A stretch of 64,000 nt of DNA from Chloroflexota bacterium (GTDB lineage Bacteria; Chloroflexota; Anaerolineae; Promineifilales; Promineifilaceae): assembly GCA_017993775.1 (NCBI GenBank), contig JAGOMA010000017.1, forward strand, positions 57,659 through 121,658, written 5' to 3'. A program made the position numbers and the translations under genes. This document shows positions 8,170 through 17,951 of the stretch, piece after piece (within the stretch, counting starts at the first letter, position 1; each line of letters starts with the position of its first letter). The notes under the pieces were generated by a model. That model saw nothing but the letters and a program-made list of their open reading frames with translations. It was not told the origin of the DNA and searched no databases.

Positions 8170-8838
8170 TCAACTGTCGGTTTCGCGGCGTTCTTGTTGG
8201 CCGATAAAAATGAGGGATTCCAGGTCTTCGCTGTCTTGCGGAGTGTAGCGGGCGACAACTTGGCGCACATTGGCCAACGCCTTGTCATCGGCCCAGCCGA
8301 GCATCGTGGTGACATCGCCAAAGTCGCGTCCGCGAGAGGCTGCCATTTTCATGAGAACGAGGTACGGCAGGCCAAGCACCGGATACCCGGCGGGGTCGGC
8401 TGTGGGCTGGTTTAAGGCTTCTTCAAGCCAGGGTTGGCTGCCTAGTAAAAGGTCAATTTCCACGCCATCGGGCGATTGTAAAACGTAACCGGGAATGGAG
8501 AGGGGCTGAACGATTTCAAAGTGGGCGGCTTTCAGGTGTTGGAGCACGGCCGTTTCGTCTTCGGCTCGTACCAAAATGTCCATGTCTTTGGTCATGCGCT
8601 CGGGCATGTAGGCGCGGGTGGCAACGCCGCCCACAATGACCCATTGAAAACCCTGTAAAATGTCGCGTAAATCGGGCCAATCATTCATGGCGGTCCTCTG
8701 ATACATCATGGCGTGGCTGCTGCCCGTGCCGGGACGCGCCCGGCGTTGAGCCATGTCAATGAGCAAGCGGCGGCGCTGGCGGGAGGTAAGTTGTCCGTTG
8801 GGGGCGATGTGGGCGACGGCCGTTGGAATTTCATTCAT
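8170..8838 (-). CDS. Nucleotidyltransferase-fold protein (AbiEii/MNT-like)
   Basis: The core (from MNDWPDLRDILQGF) has the Pol-beta nucleotidyltransferase signature WVIVGGVATRAYMPERMTKDMDILV, with the GG and the paired aspartates of DMDIL, then VEIDLLLG carrying the third acidic residue. Such proteins are often toxins or antitoxins (AbiEii, MNT/HEPN) or small-molecule nucleotidyltransferases. No HEPN or AbiEi partner lies next to it. The frame is open to an ATG at 8838, but the ATG at 8688 has GAGG six bases upstream and begins right at the conserved domain (172 residues), so it is an equally good start. It lies 35 bp downstream of the Mrr nuclease on the same strand, suggesting a small defence-like pair. 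Confidence 0.65.
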   Translation of the reverse strand: MNEIPTAVAHIAPNGQLTSRQRRRLLIDMAQRRARPGTGSSHAMMYQRTAMNDWPDLRDILQGFQWVIVGGVATRAYMPERMTKDMDILVRAEDETAVLQHLKAAHFEIVQPLSIPGYVLQSPDGVEIDLLLGSQPWLEEALNQPTADPAGYPVLGLPYLVLMKMAASRGRDFGDVTTMLGWADDKALANVRQVVARYTPQDSEDLESLIFIGQQERRETDS

Positions 8839-8873
8839 CGGTTCGTATGATAATCGTTACACAATCCTGCCAA

Positions 8874-9782
8874 TCATAGTTCGTTGAAATAGTCAGTGTC
8901 AACTCGCTTGATTTCATAAGAAACCACCAAGCTGACGCCCATATTGTAATCAATCATCAATTGAGCGAGTAACTCTCCATCAATCAGAACGATTTTGCTG
9001 TCAATTAAAGAAGCATAATCTTTGGCTTGTTGGGTGAACGTGCTAGTTGTGATGAATACGCCCTTGCGCGCTCGTTGGCCCTGCAAAGCTCCAGCGAATT
9101 TTTGAATTTCTGGGCGACCGATAGTGGTTCCATCCCATTTTTTAGCTTGAATATAAACAATATCTAAGCCGAGACGATCCTCTTTGATGATACCATCAAT
9201 GCCGCCATCGCTGGTCTTGCCAATGGCCTGCCCGGCATCCTGGCGCGTGCCACCGTAACCCATTTCTACCAATAAATCAACTACTAACCTTTCAAAAAAC
9301 GTGGCAGAACAACCTTTGATGGTGTCCAAGAGTTCGGAGGCCAATTCTTTGCGCAACTGCTGGTAAACAGATTCAATTTCCTCTTCAGGTGTTTGCCCGT
9401 CATCGGTTTGTGCGTTTTGTGGCACGGTCATTTCCTCCGCCGGCTTCTGAAAAGCAACAAACTCTGGAAACTGGAGCAAAAACTTATTGTTGATTTTCGA
9501 CGGATTTTGTTTTAGGACTGACAAACCACGGTTAGTAATCCGAAAGTAACCACGTTTTGGCGATTCTAGTAAACCGGCTTTTTTCAAGTAAGCGCGTGCC
9601 CATCCGACCCGGTTATCGAAAGCAGCTTGGCGGCCACTTGGCAGTAGCTCCTCGCGCTCTGCTTGTGTCAAATTAAATTTGTCTGCTAAAAAGTCAATTG
9701 CGTCGTGTAAGGAATGCTCTTGTTGATCGTGTGCCAGCTTGAGCAATGGCAACATCAGTGATTGATAGTCTGGAACAGCCAT
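8874..9782 (-). CDS. mrr: Mrr-type restriction endonuclease
   Basis: A 302-residue protein with the two-domain Mrr architecture. An N-terminal winged helix (residues about 5-95, PKRGYFRITNRGLSVL) is followed by a C-terminal PD-(D/E)xK nuclease domain. The latter has FERLVVDLLVEMGYGG, the catalytic aspartate in SDGGIDGI and the QAK motif in VYIQAKKW, which are the expected Mrr_cat residues. Mrr enzymes cleave modified foreign DNA (type IV restriction). The strong AAGGAG ribosome site precedes ATG 9782. Base composition is lower in G+C than its neighbours and no ACGGCCGT copy lies inside, which together suggest recent transfer, though lack of the motif over 0.9 kb alone is weak evidence. Confidence 0.88.
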   Translation of the reverse strand: MAVPDYQSLMLPLLKLAHDQQEHSLHDAIDFLADKFNLTQAEREELLPSGRQAAFDNRVGWARAYLKKAGLLESPKRGYFRITNRGLSVLKQNPSKINNKFLLQFPEFVAFQKPAEEMTVPQNAQTDDGQTPEEEIESVYQQLRKELASELLDTIKGCSATFFERLVVDLLVEMGYGGTRQDAGQAIGKTSDGGIDGIIKEDRLGLDIVYIQAKKWDGTTIGRPEIQKFAGALQGQRARKGVFITTSTFTQQAKDYASLIDSKIVLIDGELLAQLMIDYNMGVSLVVSYEIKRVDTDYFNEL

Positions 9783-9823
9783 TTCCTCTCCTTGAAACTT
9801 TGTGAATGACCATTAAAACATGG

Positions 9824-11443
9824 CTACATGCGAAACGTCCCGTAACGGCCGTCTCCCATCCCCACATTCAACGTCGCCGAAAAGGCCAGGGCGAGGGCCT
9901 GTCGCGTTTGCGCCGGGTCTAGAATGCCGTCGTCCCAGAGGCGGGCGGTGGCGAAGTAGGGGTCGCTCTCGCGGGCGTACTTTTCCAGGATGGGGCGCTT
10001 AAATTCCTCGGCGGCGGCGACAATCGCCGCTTCGCCGGGATTGTCTAGCTTGCTCAGCACGCGGTCCTGGCCGACGGTCCAGAGGGTGTTGGCGGCGCTG
10101 TCGCCGCTCATGACGCTGATGCGGCTGTTGGGCCAGGTGAACAGGAAGCGTGGGTCGTAGGCGCGGCCGCTCATGCCATAGTTGCCCGCTCCATGGCTGA
10201 CGCCGTGGAAGAGGGTGATGCGCGGCACATTGACGGTGGAAACGGCCGTCACCATCTTCGCCCCATCCTTGGCAATTCCCCCGTTCTCGTACTGCTGCCC
10301 CACCATAAAGCCGGTGATGTTCTGCATAAACAGCAGCGGCGTGCCCCGCTGCCCGCACAGCTGGATGAAATGGCTGGCCTTCAGCGCCGATTCGCTGAAC
10401 AGCAGGCCATTGTTGGCCACAATGCCCACCGGGATGCCCATGATGTGGGCGAAGCCGCACACAATCGTCGTGCCGTAGCGCGCCTTAAACTCGCTTAGGC
10501 GCGAGCCGTCCACCAGCCGGGCGATGACTTCGCGCACGTCAAACTGCTGGCGGTGATCGGCCGGCAGCACGCCGTACAGCTCTTCGGGGTCGTAGGCCGG
10601 GTCTTCGGGCGCTTGCAGCACCACGGGCATGCTTTTGCGGCGGTTGAGATGGCTCACCGTCTCGCGCACGCGGGCCAGGGCTTCGTTTTCATCGTTGGCG
10701 AAGTGATCGGCGACGCCGCTGAGGCGGGTATGCACGTCTGCGCCGCCCAGGTCTTCGGCGGACACCTCTTCGCCGGTGGCCGCTTTGACCAGCGGCGGCC
10801 CGGCCAGGAAGATGGTGCCATTCTCGCGCACGATGATCGTTTCGTCGGACATGGCCGGAATGTAGGCGCCGCCGGCCGTGCAAGAGCCTAAGACGGCCGA
10901 AATTTGCGGGATGCCTTTGCCCGACATGCGGGCGATGTTGTAAAAAATCCGCCCAAAGTGGTCACGGTCGGGGAAAACGTCGGCTTGCAGCGGCAGGAAC
11001 GCGCCGCCAGAATCTACCAGGTAGATGCAGGGGAGGCCGTTTTCCTCGGCGATGGTTTGGGCGCGGAGGTGCTTTTTGACGGTTTCGGGGAAGTAAGTGC
11101 CGCCTTTGACGGTGGGGTCGTTGGCGATGATCATACATTCCAGCCCTTCCACGCGGCCGATGCCGGTGACGATGCCCGCGCCGGGGGCCTCGCCGTGGTA
11201 CATTTCCCAGGCGGCCAGGGGCGAAAGTTCGAGGAAGGGACTGTTGTCGTCGAGGATGGCTTCGATGCGCTCGCGGACGAGTAGTTTGCCCCGGTCGCGC
11301 TGGCGCTGGATGGTGCGTGACGGCCGTTCTCCTGCCGCCTGCTGCTGGCGCTCATGGAGTTGTTCGGCTAAAGCTCTGTTGTGGGCGTAGTTGGTCTGGT
11401 AGTCGCTGCTGGTGGTGTGAAGGTGGCTGATCAGTTGGCTCAT
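9824..11443 (-). CDS. Acyl-CoA carboxylase carboxyltransferase (beta) subunit, methylcrotonyl-CoA type
   Basis: A 539-residue carboxyltransferase with both crotonase-like halves. The N-terminal half has [20 protein letters not shown] and [16 protein letters not shown]. The C-terminal half has [22 protein letters not shown] and [23 protein letters not shown], sequences characteristic of MccB/AccD-type subunits that transfer CO2 from biotin to a branched acyl-CoA in leucine breakdown. No biotin carboxylase alpha subunit or dehydrogenase is adjacent in this window, so the substrate (3-methylcrotonyl- or another acyl-CoA) is inferred from sequence style only. It follows a 65-residue ORF by 15 bp, probably in one transcript. 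ATG 11443 has AGGA ten bases upstream. Confidence 0.88.
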   Translation of the reverse strand: MSQLISHLHTTSSDYQTNYAHNRALAEQLHERQQQAAGERPSRTIQRQRDRGKLLVRERIEAILDDNSPFLELSPLAAWEMYHGEAPGAGIVTGIGRVEGLECMIIANDPTVKGGTYFPETVKKHLRAQTIAEENGLPCIYLVDSGGAFLPLQADVFPDRDHFGRIFYNIARMSGKGIPQISAVLGSCTAGGAYIPAMSDETIIVRENGTIFLAGPPLVKAATGEEVSAEDLGGADVHTRLSGVADHFANDENEALARVRETVSHLNRRKSMPVVLQAPEDPAYDPEELYGVLPADHRQQFDVREVIARLVDGSRLSEFKARYGTTIVCGFAHIMGIPVGIVANNGLLFSESALKASHFIQLCGQRGTPLLFMQNITGFMVGQQYENGGIAKDGAKMVTAVSTVNVPRITLFHGVSHGAGNYGMSGRAYDPRFLFTWPNSRISVMSGDSAANTLWTVGQDRVLSKLDNPGEAAIVAAAEEFKRPILEKYARESDPYFATARLWDDGILDPAQTRQALALAFSATLNVGMGDGRYGTFRM

Positions 11444-11458
11444 GGGATTTATCCTGGG

Positions 11459-11656
11459 CTAGTTGGAGCGGGTGATCTCAAAAAGAGTTTCCATCATCAA
11501 ATGCAAGATTTCATCAACCTTTTCGTCGGCCACGCCGCTCTTTTGTGAGAGGTGGGCCACAAGTCTGGCGCGGTCTTTGGGATCAGTGGAAAGGTCCATA
11601 AGGATGCGAAGCCATAATTCCGGATCGATTTGTATCTTGTCTTCTTCAGGTTCCAT
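11459..11656 (-). CDS. Small hypothetical protein upstream of the carboxyltransferase gene
   Basis: A 65-residue acidic helical protein (starts MEPEEDKIQIDPELWLRIL). ATG 11656 has AGGAG 12 bases upstream, and the gene ends 15 bp before the carboxyltransferase start. This tight spacing suggests co-transcription. I do not recognise a family. A longer same-frame ORF exists upstream but overlaps the opposite-strand zinc-ribbon gene and is rejected. Confidence 0.6.
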   Translation of the reverse strand: MEPEEDKIQIDPELWLRILMDLSTDPKDRARLVAHLSQKSGVADEKVDEILHLMMETLFEITRSN

Positions 11657-11806
11657 GTCGTAATCCACTCCTGTGTTGGGATTCTGACTGTAGATTGATT
11701 TGTTTCCGCCCGTAATTGTAGCAGAATTGAGCGTGGATGGGCCTATAGCAGGATTGTCTGCGCGGAGATTGTTCAGTACTATGAGGTGGCAAGTAAAGGA
11801 GAGCGT

Positions 11807-13303
11807 ATGGCTGAGATGAAGGTTTGCCCCGAATGTGGCGCGAGGTTGTTTTTTGGCGGCGACGGCCGTTCCCGCATCTGTGAAACGTGCGGCTACAAAG
11901 AAGCCATCCAAAAGGAAATCCCCAAGCCGGAAGAACTGGTGCGTGATCTGCGTTACGCGGCGCAGTATGCCCAGCCGGGCCAGGAGCCATCCATGTTCCG
12001 CAGCAATGTGCGCCTGCTGTTGGCGCAGGCTAAAGGCGCGGTCAACGAGGGCAACCGCGAGGAAGCCTATTTTTGCCTGGAGAAGCTGCTGCATGCCGAC
12101 GCTGATGACAAGCAGTGCGCCGAGGCGTGGTTGTGGCTGGGCCAGATTTACACCGCGCCCGAAGAGCGGCGCGTCTGTCTGGAGCAGGTGATTGCCCATG
12201 AGCCGAATAATCCGTTGGCGCGGCGCGGGCTGGCGATTTTGGACGGCCGTCTTCAACAAGCTGACATTATCAACCCGGATCAATTGGGGGAAACGGCCGT
12301 GCCCGACGACCCCCAATCCATCCAGGCGGAGCATTTCCAGTGCCCGCGCTGCGCCGCGCGCATGAATTACACCACCGATGGCCGGGCGTTGGTCTGCGAG
12401 TTTTGCAGCTATCGTCAGGAGCTAACTGCCGACGGACCCAGCGCAGAGGTGAATACGTATGGCATTGGCGGCGGCGAGCAGGATTTTATTGCCGTGCTGG
12501 CCACCGAAAAAGGGCATGTGCAGCCGGTGGCCATGCGCGCCTTTCACTGTATGGGCTGCGGCATCGAATTTGTCTTGGGTCCGGCTACGTTGTCCCTAAC
12601 CTGCCCGTACTGCGATTCGGTGTACGTGACCGAGGCCGCTGAAACGCGGGAAATCCACCCGCCGCAGGCGCTCATCCCGTTTACCATCAGCGCAGATGAT
12701 GTGAAACAGAGGCTGCGCGATTGGTTTAAGGAGCGCAAGGTGGAACGACCGCGCGTCTCGCCCGTTGTGGGGGTGTATGTGCCCGTGTGGACGTTTGACG
12801 TGGGTGGGGAACTGCGCTGGCACGGCCGTGTGCGCCGGGGCGATGATTGGGTTCCGGTGTCCGGGGTGAAACAATTGCTGCTGGATGACGTGCTGGTTCC
12901 GGCTACCGGCAAGCTGCCGGCGGCTCTCCGCGATATTTTGCACAGCTATGCGCCGGAAGGTATGGTGGTGTACGATGCGCGGTATCTGGCCGATTGGCCG
13001 GCCGAGCGTTACCAACTCACCCTGGCGGAAGCGTCTTTACAGGCGCGAAAACAGGTGCTGCAAGATTTGCGCAAACGGCCGTATGAAATCACCGGCGGCG
13101 AGATGGTGAATGATTTGGCGTTTAACTCCAGCGGCATGATGGTGGAATCGTTTAAGCTGGTGCTGCTGCCGGTGTGGATGATGCATTACAAAGTTGATGC
13201 TGTGGTGTATGACGTGCTGGTGAATGGGCAAAACGGCCGTATCCTGGGCCAATATCCGCAAACGGCCGTGGGGAAACTGGTTTCCTGGTTGAAAGGGGGA
13301 TAG
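11807..13303 (+). CDS. Multi-zinc-ribbon protein of unknown function
   Basis: A 498-residue protein with three zinc-ribbon pairs: CPECG/CETCG near the N-terminus, CPRC/CEFC around residue 180, and CMGC/CPYC near 250-270. A TPR-like helical stretch (EEAYFCLEKLLHADADDKQCAEAWLWLGQIY) lies between the first and second. The C-terminal half is beta-rich (PVVGVYVPVWTFDVGGELRWHGRVR) and resembles the C-terminal region of other bacterial zinc-ribbon proteins with no known role. No membrane helix is evident. AAAGGAG precedes ATG 11807, which therefore replaces the GTG at 11786. Five ACGGCCGT copies are read through in frame. A hairpin at 13331-13365 follows the stop codon. Confidence 0.7.
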   Translation: MAEMKVCPECGARLFFGGDGRSRICETCGYKEAIQKEIPKPEELVRDLRYAAQYAQPGQEPSMFRSNVRLLLAQAKGAVNEGNREEAYFCLEKLLHADADDKQCAEAWLWLGQIYTAPEERRVCLEQVIAHEPNNPLARRGLAILDGRLQQADIINPDQLGETAVPDDPQSIQAEHFQCPRCAARMNYTTDGRALVCEFCSYRQELTADGPSAEVNTYGIGGGEQDFIAVLATEKGHVQPVAMRAFHCMGCGIEFVLGPATLSLTCPYCDSVYVTEAAETREIHPPQALIPFTISADDVKQRLRDWFKERKVERPRVSPVVGVYVPVWTFDVGGELRWHGRVRRGDDWVPVSGVKQLLLDDVLVPATGKLPAALRDILHSYAPEGMVVYDARYLADWPAERYQLTLAEASLQARKQVLQDLRKRPYEITGGEMVNDLAFNSSGMMVESFKLVLLPVWMMHYKVDAVVYDVLVNGQNGRILGQYPQTAVGKLVSWLKGG

Positions 13304-13330
13304 GCGGGGTGAACGGCCGTTCCTGCGGCG

Positions 13331-13365
13331 TAGATTGGACCAATCTCCAGGATTGGTCCAATCTA
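13331..13365. terminator. Nested-palindrome hairpin between convergent genes
   Basis: Perfect 15-bp inverted repeat TAGATTGGACCAATC / GATTGGTCCAATCTA with a 5-base loop. Each arm is itself nearly self-complementary (GATTGG-A-CCAATC). It lies between the convergent zinc-ribbon and tryptophanase-like genes and probably terminates both. It is a member of the TTGGACCAATC repeat family. Confidence 0.65.
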
Positions 13366-13373
13366 TAAAACAG

Positions 13374-14765
13374 TTACGTGGCAAAAAGGCCGCCATGCGC
13401 CGGGGCCAGCCTGGCAGAGAAGTGGCGCAGCACCGGCGGCGATGCCACGATGCGCACGCCGCGAATTTGTTCCTTTATGGTGTTGACGTGCAAAATCACC
13501 TCGGCCAGATAATCGACGTGGCTTTGGGTGTAGACGCGGCGCGGGAAGGCCAACCGCACCAACTCCATGGCGGCGGGAATTTCACGGCCGTCTGGCTGCT
13601 GCCCAAACATCACCGACCCAATCTCCACCGAACGAATCCCGCCCTCCAGATAGAGCGCCAACGACAGCGCCCAGGCCGGATATTCGCTCTGCGGAATGTG
13701 CGGCAGCATCCCTTTGGCGTCGATGTAGATGGCGTGGCCGCCCGGCGGCTGCATAATCGGCACGCCCGCTCTGGTCAAAATATCGCCCAGGTAGGCCACC
13801 GAGCGCAGGCGGTATTCCAGGTAATCTTCGTGCAAAACCTCTTCCAAGCCGACGGCGATGGCTTCCAAATCATATCCCGCCAGACCGCCGTAGGTGGGGA
13901 AGCCTTCGGTGAGGATGAGCATGTTTTTGCATTCTTGCGCCAGGGCATCGTCATTAAGGGCCAGGAAGCCGCCAATGTTGGCCATGCCATCTTTTTTGGC
14001 GCTCATCGTCGCGCCATCGGCATAACTGAACATTTCCTGGGCGATTTCCAGCGGGGTTTTGTCGGCGTAGCCCTCTTCGCGCAGTTTGATAAAGTAGGCG
14101 TTTTCGGCGAAACGGCAGGCATCCAGGAAAAAGGGCACGCCGTAGCGGTGGCAAATCTCGCTGGCGCTGCGGATGTTGGCCATGCTGACGGGCTGCCCGC
14201 CGCCCGAATTATTGGTGACGGTGATCATGGCCAGCGGCACTTTGCCGGGATTTTCGCGCAGGGTTTCTTCTAATTTGCCCAGATCGATATTGCCTTTGAA
14301 GGGCAGGATGATTTGTGGGTCGCGGCCTTCGGGGATGGGAATGTCGAGGGCGATAGCCCCGCGAAATTCGGTGTTGGCGCGGGTGGTGTCGAAGTGGGTG
14401 TTGTTGGGTACGATATCGCCCGGTTTGAGAGCCGAGCCGAACAAAATACGTTCGGCGGCGCGTCCCTGGTGGGTGGGGATGACGTGTTTGAAGCCGGTGA
14501 TTTTGCGCACGGCCGTTTCAAATTTATAAAACGACTTGGCTCCGGCGTAACTCTCATCGCCCAGCATCATGCCCGCCCATTGGCCCGACGACATCGCGCC
14601 GGTTCCAGAATCGGTCAACAGGTCGATGAGCACGTCTTCGGCTCGCAGCAGGAAGAGGTTGTAGCCGGCTTCCTGGAGGGCAATTTCCCGCTCGGCGCGG
14701 GTTGTGTGGCGGATGGGTTCCACCGCTTTGATGCGAAACGGTTCGATAATGGTTTTGTACTGCAT
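13374..14765 (-). CDS. tnaA: Tryptophanase / tyrosine phenol-lyase family enzyme
   Basis: A 463-residue PLP-dependent beta-eliminating lyase of fold type I. Recognisable motifs are LIDLLTDSGTGAMSSGQWAG, HVIPTHQGRAAE (phosphate-binding loop), NNSGGGQPVSMAN, FLDACRFAENA, and SAKKDGMANIGG with the PLP lysine at about K258. The segment GIRSVEIGSVMFG matches the tryptophanase version (VEIGS) rather than the tyrosine phenol-lyase version (MERG), so indole-producing tryptophanase is favoured, but the KKD...NIGG stretch is phenol-lyase-like. Substrate choice is not proven. There is no tnaC-like leader or Trp permease beside it. ATG 14765 begins the family motif EPFRIKAVE within a few residues. Confidence 0.82.
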   Translation of the reverse strand: MQYKTIIEPFRIKAVEPIRHTTRAEREIALQEAGYNLFLLRAEDVLIDLLTDSGTGAMSSGQWAGMMLGDESYAGAKSFYKFETAVRKITGFKHVIPTHQGRAAERILFGSALKPGDIVPNNTHFDTTRANTEFRGAIALDIPIPEGRDPQIILPFKGNIDLGKLEETLRENPGKVPLAMITVTNNSGGGQPVSMANIRSASEICHRYGVPFFLDACRFAENAYFIKLREEGYADKTPLEIAQEMFSYADGATMSAKKDGMANIGGFLALNDDALAQECKNMLILTEGFPTYGGLAGYDLEAIAVGLEEVLHEDYLEYRLRSVAYLGDILTRAGVPIMQPPGGHAIYIDAKGMLPHIPQSEYPAWALSLALYLEGGIRSVEIGSVMFGQQPDGREIPAAMELVRLAFPRRVYTQSHVDYLAEVILHVNTIKEQIRGVRIVASPPVLRHFSARLAPAHGGLFAT

Positions 14766-14835
14766 AGGTCCTCCGTGGGGAAAAGTGGGTGTTTGGGTTT
14801 TTAAGGGTTCACGTAATCAGGTGGTTTGCGGTGCG

Positions 14836-15282
14836 TTAGGTCACAGTCGTGGTTCCTCGGACCATTTTGTAGCGGATTTCTTCTTCGGCGACAATGGCAA
14901 AACCGAAGCGTGTGTAGAGTTTGCGGGCACGGCCGTTTGTTTTGAGTACGTGTAGGGACGCGGGCAAACCCAGTACCTGGGCTTCGAGGAGAAAATCGGT
15001 GAGAACGGCCGTGCCGATTCCCCGCCCTTGAAATTCTGGCAGCAGTTCGATCAGACCCAGATAATGCTCACCCTGGCGATTTTCGACCACCAGAACACCG
15101 GCGTCACGGCCGTTGACCTGAATGATCTGGCGCCGGCAGGGATCCCACTTCTGGTCGAAATACTCGCGCTGCCATTCTTCGTTCCAGCCCCAGGTGGCCT
15201 CCACATAGGCCTGCATGGTTTCTTTGTGCAGGTGATATAAGAAGTCGTAATCTGCCTGTTCAGCCTGGCGCAGGGTGTACAT
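14836..15282 (-). CDS. GNAT-family N-acetyltransferase
   Basis: About 148 residues with a GNAT acetyltransferase fold. The acetyl-CoA loop is LLPEFQGRGIGTAVL and the final strand ends in RLYTRFGFAIVAEEEIRYKM. The acceptor substrate is unknown. ATG 15282 places the first strand (MYTLRQAEQAD) at the usual position; an in-frame ATG at 15339 would add 19 polar residues. Two ACGGCCGT copies encode TAV and NGR on either side of the CoA-binding loop. The gene is separated from the tryptophanase-like gene by about 70 bp on the other side. Confidence 0.82.
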   Translation of the reverse strand: MYTLRQAEQADYDFLYHLHKETMQAYVEATWGWNEEWQREYFDQKWDPCRRQIIQVNGRDAGVLVVENRQGEHYLGLIELLPEFQGRGIGTAVLTDFLLEAQVLGLPASLHVLKTNGRARKLYTRFGFAIVAEEEIRYKMVRGTTTVT

Positions 15283-15491
15283 ATTGGCTCTCGCTGTGGC
15301 GGTCTGCGATTGTCGTGCAGCGCGGGGGCTACTCATCACTACCCAATTGGGAGATTGTAGTGCGTGCCGTCACTGCCAATCCCCGACTTCCAATCTTTAA
15401 TCTCTTGGCGAAACATATCCGGTCAGCCGCCTCCCTGGATTATACCTGAGGAACGGCCGTGAACGATTATGAATAAAACATAAACAATATA
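15283..15491. other. Intergenic stretch upstream of the sRNA candidate
   Basis: There is no supported ORF. It contains a CCAATC-type repeat (near 15376-15395), one ACGGCCGT copy near 15454 and an increasingly AT-rich segment that runs into the strong promoter at 15492. Confidence 0.45.
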
Positions 15492-15520
15492 TTGACAAAA
15501 CTGGTATATCCATCTATAGT
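15492..15520 (+). promoter_or_regulatory. Consensus-type sigma-70 promoter of the sRNA candidate
   Basis: TTGACA at 15492-15497 and TATAGT at 15515-15520 are separated by exactly 17 bp. They point rightward into a region with no ORF that ends in a strong terminator. The same pair of hexamers with the same spacing occurs upstream of the sugar ABC ATPase gene (35991-36019). The start of transcription is expected near 15527. Confidence 0.75.
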
Positions 15521-15526
15521 ACTATC

Positions 15527-15646
15527 AACAAGCGTCAAGAGCAGAACGTCTTGTTAAAACAAAAAACCTCCTCTTCTCTTCTCTTCTTCTCTTCTTGAAG
15601 TCCAAGCAAAAAGAAGGTGGCTACCCAACATAGCCACCTTCTTTTT
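15527..15646 (+). ncRNA. Candidate CU-rich small RNA with anti-Shine-Dalgarno sequence
   Basis: A predicted transcript of about 120 nt with no ORF. The 5' end can fold into AACAAGCG / CGTCTTGTT. A single-stranded run of 30 consecutive pyrimidines follows at 15567-15596, beginning CCTCCTCTTCTC. The 3' end is a perfect 16-bp terminator hairpin with five T residues. The CCTCCT element matches the 3' end of 16S rRNA and would pair with AGGAGG ribosome sites, a design shared by trans-acting regulatory RNAs with C/U-rich loops. The promoter at 15492-15520 is near consensus. It converges on pyrG. No known RNA family is recognised; the claim rests on promoter, composition and terminator only. Confidence 0.6.
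15608..15646. terminator. Strong bidirectional intrinsic terminator (sRNA and pyrG)
   Basis: Perfect 16-bp stem AAAAAGAAGGTGGCTA / TAGCCACCTTCTTTTT with a 7-base loop. The T-run serves the plus-strand sRNA candidate and the A-run (T-run on the other strand) serves pyrG, which ends 27 bp away. Confidence 0.85.
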
Positions 15647-15672
15647 GTTGCTGCCAAACAAATAAGCTGGCT

Positions 15673-17379
<1,707 letters not shown>

Positions 17380-17418
17380 TTACTTATGTTGCGAAATTAT
17401 CTTTCGCATGTGATTACC

Positions 17419-17787
17419 TTAAAGGAGGCGTGTCAGATCCTCCACTGCCCGGCTCATATCCAGGAAAATGAGACCTAATTTTGCCTGGGCGCGGGCCAAG
17501 ACGGTTAACACTGCGTCTTCGCCAACAGCCATCAGGACGATGATGCCATCGCTACCATCAATAAACACACGCTTGAGGGTGCCACGGCGCAATTCGCTGG
17601 AGATTCTGTCACCCAGTGAAAGCATCGCGGCGGACATTGCCGAGATGCGATCTTCATCGACATCTGCCGGCAAGGAGGAGGCCATGATCAGCCCGTCGAC
17701 GCTTACAACTGCTGAAGCTTCAATATCGGGTGTTCCTGCTTGTAAGTCCCGAAGGCGGTCAACCATCATTTCGGTACGGGATCTCAT
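17419..17787 (-). CDS. Roadblock/LC7-domain protein
   Basis: A 122-residue single-domain roadblock/LC7 protein (DIEASAVVSVDGLIMASSLP, ISAMSAAMLSLGDRISSELRRG, VFIDGSDGIIVLMAVGEDAVLTVLA). Bacterial relatives such as MglB bind and stimulate small Ras-like GTPases. No GTPase gene lies in this window. AAGGAGA sits 9 bases before ATG 17787. It is upstream of pyrG on the same strand, with the attenuator-like hairpin between them. Confidence 0.85.
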   Translation of the reverse strand: MRSRTEMMVDRLRDLQAGTPDIEASAVVSVDGLIMASSLPADVDEDRISAMSAAMLSLGDRISSELRRGTLKRVFIDGSDGIIVLMAVGEDAVLTVLARAQAKLGLIFLDMSRAVEDLTRLL

Positions 17788-17951
17788 CCTGAAATCTCCT
17801 TGGTAGAGCTTGTTTGAAATTTATTTTATGTTAGTTAGAACGAAAAAAATCATAACATAACTGTCTGGGGCTGTCAAACAAAGGGGAGAGGGAAAGTGGG
17901 GACGGGAAACGGCCGTTTTTCATCACTTTGGTCTGGAAATAACGGCCGTCT

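Noticed and set aside
8689..8838. Separate small antitoxin gene upstream of the nucleotidyltransferase
   Set aside because: The frame is continuous with the nucleotidyltransferase and has no stop, so at most it is an N-terminal extension.
11459..12334. 291-residue minus-strand ORF
   Set aside because: Its upstream two thirds overlap the zinc-ribbon gene on the other strand. Only the last 65 residues have a ribosome site and fit the carboxyltransferase transcript.
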